Assembly (NCBI GenBank): GCA_950097015.1
Contig: CATNEN010000002.1
Span: 3,410,001 to 3,474,000, forward strand
Length of the DNA: 64,000 bases
Origin: Macrostomum hystrix
Taxonomy: Eukaryota; Platyhelminthes; Macrostomidae
Reading direction: 5' to 3'
The notes beneath the pieces were generated by a model, which worked only from the letters and a program-made list of their open reading frames with translations, had not been told where the DNA came from and searched no databases. A program made the translations under genes and the position numbers. The first letter of the stretch is position 1. Every line of letters starts with the position of its first letter. Below are positions 23,861 through 33,000 of the stretch, piece by piece.

Positions 23861-24569
23861 GCTGCATTTTTACGGAAGTGCTTATTCCCACGGTCCCATG
23901 CCGATAATTTCAATTTTATCCACACGGATCCGTGCTGATAATTTTCTGCTTATCCACACGGCAGCTTGTATGAATAGGTCTACTTTCAAGTCCCTACGTA
24001 CCTATTCTAATTCTTCTCTGAGCATAAGGCTTTTGCTTCAGAGTATAGTGTATAGTGTAGGCCCTACACTATCAATGAATAGTGTAAAATAATAACAATG
24101 ATGTATAATGTGTGACGAGTTTGGTGCTGACTAGAATTCTGCTGGTTGACTCGTATGATTTTCTTTGATAGACTTTTTACTCTTTAAGTCAATACAATTT
24201 GAATGAAAACACGTAACGATGACAAAAGATTTAGTAAGTTGTTATTAAAATAATTAAAAAGGATGACATTAATGTCAGTTAATTAATGTGTAGGTCGAAA
24301 TGTAGAACACTGTCGTAACACAATGGCAACTTTGTCGATCTATTGGCTCGAGGGTTCAACAAAACGTTCAAATCTGAAAGGGCCTCGTTTCAAAGAACAG
24401 AACCGTGTGGATAAAATTGAAATTAACGGCACGGCATATATAAAGAGTTGTAGACCTATTTATACAAGCTGCCGTGTGGATAAGCAGAAAATTATCGGCA
24501 CGGATCCGTGTGGATAAAATTGAAATTATCGGCACGGGACCGTGGGAATAAGCTCTGCCGCATTTTTAC
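23861..24569. mobile_element. Foldback/MITE-like element with 104-bp inverted arms
   Basis: Positions 23,880-23,983 and 24,450-24,553 are near-perfect reverse complements (arms start gcttattcccacgg and end near aggtctac). The element is flanked by gctgcatttttac (23,861-23,873) and gccgcatttttac (24,557-24,569), a 13-bp direct repeat with one mismatch that could be the target-site duplication. A third copy of the arm motif ccgtgtggataaaattg lies inside at 24,403-24,420. No transposase ORF exists between the arms, so it would be non-autonomous. The superfamily is not determined. Confidence 0.75.
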
Positions 24570-24636
24570 ACCTTTTTTTCAAGCTAAAAAAGCTAGGTCA
24601 CTCAGTCACTGAGTCAACCACAGATATCTGGCCTCA

Positions 24637-24683
24637 GCAATTCTGGTCACTTTGTCAACCATTTGACGAAGTGACTAGAATCC
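24637..24683. repeat. Imperfect hairpin with TTGAC motifs
   Basis: The left arm (ctggtcactttgtcaacc) pairs with the right arm (atttgacgaagtgactag) with few mismatches. It lies just right of the foldback element and shares the ttgacgaa core found at 25,690-26,300. Confidence 0.5.
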
Positions 24684-25673
24684 TTCTATTCTTATATATA
24701 GAATGGAACTTAGTTTAAAACTTAAGACAATTATAGGCCCTATAAAAACGAATATTGCATTAAACTAATAATCTAGAAATTCACAAGAATAAGTATCGAA
24801 GGTACTTTTCGAACACTAAATTTAGTTTTCAGGATATGATCTTTTTAGGTTTTACGCCAATCAAGGACCACTAGGAGTAGATTGTAGATCTTGTAGATTT
24901 ACTCATAATGGTCCTTAAGGCCAATATTTTAACTGAGTCTGAGTCTGAGACTCAGAAGGCAGACCTGCACAGTGTGACGGTGTAACCTTAGGTAGTTTAA
25001 TTGCTTATTTATCTTATAGTAATTCGCTACATTACAAGTTGCTGACAAGATTATTATTTATTTGCTAAGCATGTTTACTAATTATTGTTATATTGTATTA
25101 TTCTAAGAATTAGCTGTCCTTTTTAAAAAGCAAAGTATATGTATATTTTTCTGCTCTACCGTGCCTTGTGTCGAGCGTGTGAGCATCGAGATTACTTTGG
25201 AAATATATATATACACACTTATTTATATCAAATATAATTCGACGATATTACCGCTACACTAACCTTTATTCGTCACAACAGCATGCAGCTGAAAATAGCA
25301 ATTTAAATTTATTGTCAAATTTCTATGATCCCTTGTAGTTATGTAGACAGATTTATCCTATTTTAATAGCTAGTCCAATATTTTTTTAACTTTATTCGAT
25401 GAACACATTTTTAACGAAAGACTTAGCTAGGATTAAAATATGCTTGTTTTACTTTATTTTTTTCTGTAAAGAAAAATTCAAAATGCTTCATACATTCGCA
25501 TGAATGAATTACGGACGACTAATGTAGTGATATTAGTGACTAGGCCTAGTACACACTTTCGACACTGACTTCCATAATATCACAAGTCTCTTCGTTTCGT
25601 TTAATCTGGATTGTTTGCTTAATAAGGGACAGGTATTTCAATTCAATTTTGTGTAGAAATTAGGCCTATATAT

Positions 25674-26312
25674 TTTCGAAACGTACATGGAATTTCGTCA
25701 ACTTGGTTGACGAATGTTCCAACCCTAATTTCTGCAGTTGACGAATATTCCAAATATTCCACTGCCAGTTGACGAAAGTTTCACAGCCAGATTAAAGGCA
25801 ACGGAGAACTGTCTTTGTGCACAATTTATTGCATATTGAACATGTGTTGATAGCCATTGCGCAGAAAAGCCTCCAAATTTTCTCAGATAAATGTCATCAA
25901 GACATTAACGATTGCATTACACTACACTAACAAATTTTATCCTTCTCGCATTTTTACCATCTTAAAAGTAAAACAATAAACAATAAAGACATGATTACTG
26001 AATGATTACTGAATTGTTACCAGTTGACAAAGTTAGAAGTGAAGTGAAAAAACGGAAAAGTAAAATGTAGTGCGAATGGCAAGTTGAATTCCCACCAAGT
26101 AATAAAATATGTATCATGTAAGTTAAAGTTAAAGTGTATCCAATGGCACACAGTTGACCAAAATTCAACATTTCTCATTGGTAGTTGACGAAGATTCCAT
26201 TGTTCCTATTGGCTACCTATTTCTATTCCAACTACCAAAGTACCAATTAATTTTTGTCAACTGAGAGTTGACTAAATGAAAGTTGACAAAAATTCTAGGA
26301 TCCTTTCGAAAC
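25674..26312. mobile_element. Second MITE-like element with 9-bp TSD
   Basis: The 9-bp direct repeat tttcgaaac lies at 25,674-25,682 and 26,304-26,312. Just inside, the left end reads ggaatttcgtcaactt and the reverse complement of the right end reads agaatttttgtcaactt, an imperfect terminal inverted repeat. Subterminal regions carry several more gttgacgaa/gttgacaaa copies. The length is about 620 bp with no transposase. A 9-bp duplication is the size made by Mutator-like elements, but the assignment is inference. Confidence 0.55.
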
Positions 26313-27086
26313 AGTAATTGCAGTTAATATAATTTTAATAGGCCTAACCAATCCAATTTATATTTTATTTGACAATTCTTTTTTCACTTAGTCATTGTCA
26401 TTTCCTTAGTGCATCACATAGGCATTTCATTCTTGCTGCATTATAACAGGAAGCGGTTAATTCTAATCAAAGACAAAATCTGGCATACAATTAGGCCCAC
26501 TGGTATGGTAGGCCTAACTATATTGTATATAAACCATTAACTAGTTAAGACAAAAAGTGGCCTACTTTTGTTACTTGCTAAGCTCCAGCTCAAGATTATG
26601 TCATTATTGATTGTGTGATTTTTCTGCATAATGCATTGTTTGAGTCATGTTAATAACATTTAATTTGTATTATGCAGTTAATCACACAGTCTATTTGACA
26701 ATTCATCACAACTCCCTTTAACCCAAAACTGTGAAGCCTTCAAGCCTCCCTCTATTTTATAACCTTTACTCCTTAGTTGTAACATCTTTTACTTCTAAAT
26801 ATGCTAGGCCTACTTTTAAGCTTTTGCAAACATTTTTATATTCACTTTTATGTTTTTTCAGGTTTGGTTAATCATTATTTGATCGATAGATAGGTTAATG
26901 ACACTTGAATCACAGTTTTAAGGCTTAATTCACTAGCTTTCCTCATGGCTCTATTTTTTAGTTATTTATCTCAGCTACATTTGTTATATGTCAAAACAGT
27001 ACTAAGACTCTTATTATTTCCTGACCACTTGGGCTCTATTCAAAACTTCTAGGATTGAGGCCTAGTATTGTTGAAGATCAATAAGC

Positions 27087-30000
27087 ATGTTGGCACAACC
27101 CCAGATTGAGAATGCTGCCCAGGCTACTTCAAATAAGCGGCAAAAGAAGAAGAAGAAAGTGACCCCGGTAGTGCAGAACCAGTTCTTCCTGCATCACGTG
27201 CGCGAGATGAGGGACCAGGCAGTGGCCAAGAACTGGCAGAGCAAGCACACCTATGCCAAGATGGTGCGGGCTCTGGAACGCTATCCACTTAGGCTGGAGA
27301 CACCAAGGGCCTGCCTCATTCTTGAGGGCTTCGGACAGAAAACCTGCGAGACTTTGCAATCTAAACTGTCCGATTATGCTAAAGAGCTTGGTGGGTGCTT
27401 GTTAAGAATTTGATAAGCGATCAAGTATATTTACAATTCCATCCATTCTAGATCATTGTGCCCTACTCACAGCACTCCCATCCCACCCGAATTATTTCAG
27501 TCATTGACCACTTTAACTTGTTATTTATTTAGTCATTGAGTCTGTCATGAGGTTATCAGCCATGACTCAATCAATGATAGTAATAGATTTAGTCATCACC
27601 CACTTCACAGTCATCCATTCAGTCATCACCCACTTCATAGTCATCTATTCAGTCATCACCCACTTCACAGTCATCCATTCAGTCATTACCTACTTCACAG
27701 TCATCCATTCAGTCATCACCCACTTCACAGTCATCCATTCAGTCATCACCCACTTCATAGTCATCTATTCAGTCATCACCCACTTCACAGTCATCCATTC
27801 AGTCATTACCCACTTCACAGTCATCCATTCAGTCATCACCCACTTCACAGTCATCCATTCAGTCATCACCCACTTCACAGTCATCCATTTAGTCATCGCC
27901 CACTTCACAGAATCACAGTCATCCATTCAGTCATCACCCACTTCATAGTCACCCATTCAGTCATCACCCACTTCATAGTCATCCATTCAGTCATCACCCA
28001 CTTCATAGTCACCCATTCAGTCATCATCCATTCAGTCATCACCCACTTCATAGTCACCCATTCAGTCATCACCCACTTCATAGTAATCCATTCAGTCATC
28101 ACCCACTTTACAGTCATCCATTCAGTCATCACCCACTTCACAGTCATCCATTCAGTCATCACCCACTTCACAGTCATCCATTCAGTCATCACCCACTTCA
28201 CAGTCATCCATTCAGTCATCACCCACTTCACAGTCACGCGCAGATCCCAATACCTAGCCAATTATTTCCCGCCGCAGTGTTTTATTTTACTCGCACCTTC
28301 GCAAATTTTCTCCCCCAGGCGTCACAGAGGAGGAGGCGCTGCGAATTGGCAACGAACGATTTGCCACACCGAAGTCGCTCAAATTGAAGGTCAGAAAGCA
28401 GCCAGCTAAGCGGGCCCGCCTGTCCGAGTTCTCTGATGCGGACAGCTCGCTAGCGCCGACAGACCCAGCCGGCGGATTGGCTAGATCGAGATCAGCTTCC
28501 AGCGGCCCCGGTCAAAACTCTGAGTTGAGTCGTCTGGCTGTGAGTTTGCTTAGATTATGAGTTTTGGAAACGGCGCGAGTAGCTTTTTAACCTAGACTGA
28601 TTCATTATCTGGGACATCTGATAATTATTATTTTATTACACCTGCCCCAAATAGCTAGGCGACTCACGACCCATTTAAGTCGTGAGTCCGTCGTTCTAAC
28701 AACAAGGCTACAATCCCCTGAAAAACATATATTATTAATACAAAATAGAATGGGAAATAGCGCATCATTTGGTGACACTAGACCCGCAGCCAGCGAGGAG
28801 GCAATTCTGCCCATTCCGTTGACTCCTGAGCACACACTCACATAGGGCGTGTCCATCTGGCCTGATTTTCTCACCGTCAGGCAGTGTACACTCTCAATGT
28901 GCCTTGCACGACAAGCCTCCAAGCCTTCTCTCCGCGGCCGCGCCCCAATAAATGTGACCTCGCCGCGGGTTATCTCTAGGTAAACGGCGCGAGTAGCTAT
29001 ATCTTTATAACTTAATTTAAATGATTCGTCATCCTACAAGTGTTATACAGCTCTAATGGACAGGAGTTTACTAATGGACAGAGCCTAAACCTTACGCTCT
29101 GCTATGAATACGTATCTGCTATGACTCATGGCTTGTGAGTGACTGCATACGTCTGTTACATAATACTGCGATATGAGGCACTAGGCTAGGTTTTCTGTCT
29201 TATTCTACATTTTCATCTCGCCAATATTTTGGCATGGCTAAATTCCGCTCAAATTATCGTGAATGACTTTTTACTCTCATTGCCAGCTTCAACAAACCAT
29301 GCGTCATTTATAATTTAGTAGCTATTAGTTTGCTTCGTGGCATTGTGGCATTGGAACAGTTAGAACAGTTTCTGCTGCTTATTAAAAATTACCAGCAGAT
29401 CAATAATTTTTCTCATGTCGTAGTTTTTTGTTTTATTTAGTGAGGCGAGAAAGCTGTTTTATTGAGTAAGCTGTTTAGATTATTGCAGAAATCAACTGAA
29501 TTTTTGTATACAGCCTCATGTCAAACCCACTTCATATACCAAAGTTTATATGACCCACAGAGACATAAAAATTCTAATGACCCACCCACTCATTTACCTG
29601 GCCTATCTCTGACCCACTTACCTGTTCATACTTATGACCCACCCACTCATTCACCTGGCCTATCTCTGACACACCTGTTCAAGCTTATGACCCACCCACT
29701 CATTCACCTGGCCTATCTCTGACCCACTTACCTGTTCAAGCTTATGACCCACCCACTCATTCACCTGGCCTATCTCTGATCCACTTACCTGTTCAAGCTT
29801 ATGGCCCACCCACTCATTCACCTGGCCTATCTCTGATCCACTTACCTGTTCAAGCTTATGACCCACCCACTCATTCACCTGGCCTATCTCTGACCCACTT
29901 ACCTGTTCAAGCTTATGACCCACCCACTCATTCACCTGGCCTATCTCTGACCCACTTACCTGTTCAAGCTTATGACCCACCCACTCATTCACCTGGCCTA

Positions 30001-33000
30001 TCTCTGATCCACTTACCTGTTCAAGCTTATGGCCCACCCACTCATTTACCTGGCCTATCTCTGACCCACTTACCTGTTCATACTTATGACCCACTCACAT
30101 ACCCAAGCTTATGACCCACCCACATTCCCAATCTTATGACCCACCCACATTCCCAATCTTATGACCCACCCACATTCCCAATCTTATGACACACCCACAT
30201 TCCCAATCTTATGACACACCCACATTCCCAATCTTATGACCCACAGACATTCCCTATCTTATGACCCACCCACATTCCCAATCTTATGACCCACCCACAT
30301 TCCCAATCTTATGACACACCCACATTCCCAATCTTATGACACACCCACATTCCCAATCTTATGACCCACAGACATTCCCTATCTTATGACCCACCCACAT
30401 TCCCAATCTTATGACCCACCCACATTCCCAATCTTATGACCCACCCACATTCCCAATCTTATGACCCACCCAGATCACACAAGCAAACTAGTCCAACAAT
30501 CACAGTCAAGTCATTTGATTACTGAACCAATTCCCTAATCCGTTGCCAGGACAGCTCAGTGCGGCAGGAGTCTCAGCTGAGTCTATCCCAATCTCAGCAG
30601 CTGGCTGGTGAAGCATACCGACCAAAGCCGCGAACTGGTGCTCACGCCATCCTGCTCACTCTGCTGCAGAGCGGCGGCCCCGGCTACTCTCTGAGCAAAA
30701 CTGAACTCATGAATCTGGCCCAGCCTCTGTGCGACAGCTCATTTACCTGCGTGAGTTCTCACCCGCATTGTTGCTTCAATTCTAAGGGCCTTTTCACTGA
30801 TGATTCTTAACCTGTATGTAGTGTATGCGCTCCCTCCCTACCCATCAGTGCCTACTTCTCCCTGTCTCCCCTCCCTACCCATCACTGCCTACTTCTCCCT
30901 GTCTCCCCTCCCTACCCATCAGTGCCTACTTCTCCCTGTCTCCCTACCTACCCATCAGTGCCTACTTCTCCCTGTCTCCCCTCCCTACCCATCAGTGCCT
31001 ACTTCTCCCTGTCTCTCTACCTACCCATCAGTGCCTACTTCTCCCTGTCTCTCTACCTAGCCATCGGTGCCTACTTCTCCCTGTCTCCCCTCCCTACCCA
31101 TCAGTGCCTACTTCTCCCTGTCTCCCTACCTACCCATCAGTGCCTACTTCTCCCTGTCTCCCCTCCCTACCCATCAGTGTCTACTTCTCCCTGTCTCCCT
31201 ACCTACCCATCAGTGTCTACTTCTCCATGTCTCCCCTCCCTACCACTGCCTACTTCTCCCTGTCTCCCCTCACTACCCATCACTGCCTACTTCTCCCTGT
31301 CTCCCCTCCCTACCCATCACTGCCTACTTCTCCCTGTCTCCCCTCCCTACCCATCACTGCCTACTTCTCCCTGTCTCCCTTCCCTACCCATCACTGCCTA
31401 CTTCTCCCTGTCTCCCCTCCCTACCCATCACTGTCTACTTCTCCCTGTCTCCCCTCCCTACCCATCAGTGCCTACTTCTCCCTGTCTCCCCTCCCTACCC
31501 ATCAGTGCCTACTTCTCCCTGTCTCCCCTCCCTACCCATCAGTGCCTACTTCTCCCTGTCTCCCTACCTACCCATCAGTGCCTACTTCTCCCTGTCTCCC
31601 TACCTACCCATCAGTGCCTACTTCTCCCTGTCTCCCTACCTACCCATCAGTGCCTACTTCTCCCTGTCTCCCTACCTACCCATCAGTGCCTACTTCTCCC
31701 TGTCTCCCTACCTACCCATCAGTGCCTACTTCTCCCTGTCTCCCTACCTACCCATCAGTGTCTACTTCTCCCTGTCTGCCTTTCAATCCAGTGCACATTT
31801 TTATTGCATTTTAACGTTCTCAAGATTATAAATGTCGCTAAAGCTCAGCAGGGTCTAGCAATCCGTCCGCCTTGTGTCTCAAAATCCTCTCTCTAGCAAA
31901 AGTAAAGCATTTTCGTATTGCCTATTTTGAAAATTGCAAATTTCTCTATCCTCGCTTTGGCAGTCTCTTTAATTCTTTATTTCCAGTTCTTGTTTTGCAA
32001 TATGCGCGGCGTATCCATGCGTATTTCCATGATATAGGCTTGACACTAATAATACCTCTGTAGTGGCTAGCTTTTTTCATCATTTCCTACAAAAGCCTTG
32101 TCTTCTTTTGCTATTTTTTATCGTCCCGGTCTAAAGCGGCAGATTCTCTTTGTTCTCCAAACCTTTTTTATCTTTAGCTAGCTTTTTTCTACCAAAACTT
32201 CTTTTCATTGTGTCGGGTTTGCTTTTGTTTAGAAGGCTTTGTTACCTGTTCATTTACTCCCTGCCACATCACACGAGCTATTTTTACTATTAAAGTACTT
32301 CCAGTTAAAGCAGCTTAATGATGTGCTGTCTTCACTAAATCCCATTGATAGTACTCGTAAAACTCTTTTCCGCTTGTTTTATAATCCTCATTTCCTGATC
32401 AATAATCAGTAATAATCCCATCCCCCTATTCTCTAATCCCATCTTTACCATCTAACATATTCTCTAATCCCATCGTTATCATATAATCCCATCCCATGTT
32501 CTTTAATCCCATCTACTCACATCCACTATTCCACCCTTCTCCTGAATCCTCAGCCCCTTCACGTCTTCTGTTATTTTTTGTATTCTCAAGCTCTATCATA
32601 TCTCAAATCATCAAATTAAAACTACCCACTATACCCACTATACCCTATACCGACTATTATATTCCACGATTCCCTTGTCAAATTCATTACCACTCTAAAT
32701 AAAAAAATTCTTTTGATTTTGCCGCCTGCCATTGTTTAGCCGGCAGCCGGCTCACACTACACGGCCTGGTCCTCCATGAGCGGCCTTGTGAAACGCGGCC
32801 TCGTCGATCGCACGCGGTCCGCAGGCCGCACTCCGGGCTCCTACGCGCTGACCGAAGCCGGCATAGCCGCGGCGGCGTCTTTGATGTCCGCCGCCGATGC
32901 CACAGCGGCGGCAACATCAAAGCCCCACGATGCGCCGGAGCTGCCGGCGGAAACTTCAAAGGCTACGAAAAGGCCGGCGCAGCCTAAAAGGAAGGCTAAG

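Larger units (their letters stand above)
23404..27086. promoter_or_regulatory. Shared 3.7-kb upstream region of LENG8 and MUS81
   Basis: AT-rich interval between two divergently oriented start codons. It holds two foldback/MITE-like elements (separate entries), many copies of the 8-bp palindrome taggccta, and a cluster of ttgacgaa/ttgacaaa motifs. It has no minisatellite, unlike most noncoding DNA here. No CpG-rich core promoter stands out; 5' UTR exons for either gene could lie inside it and would not be visible. Confidence 0.5.
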
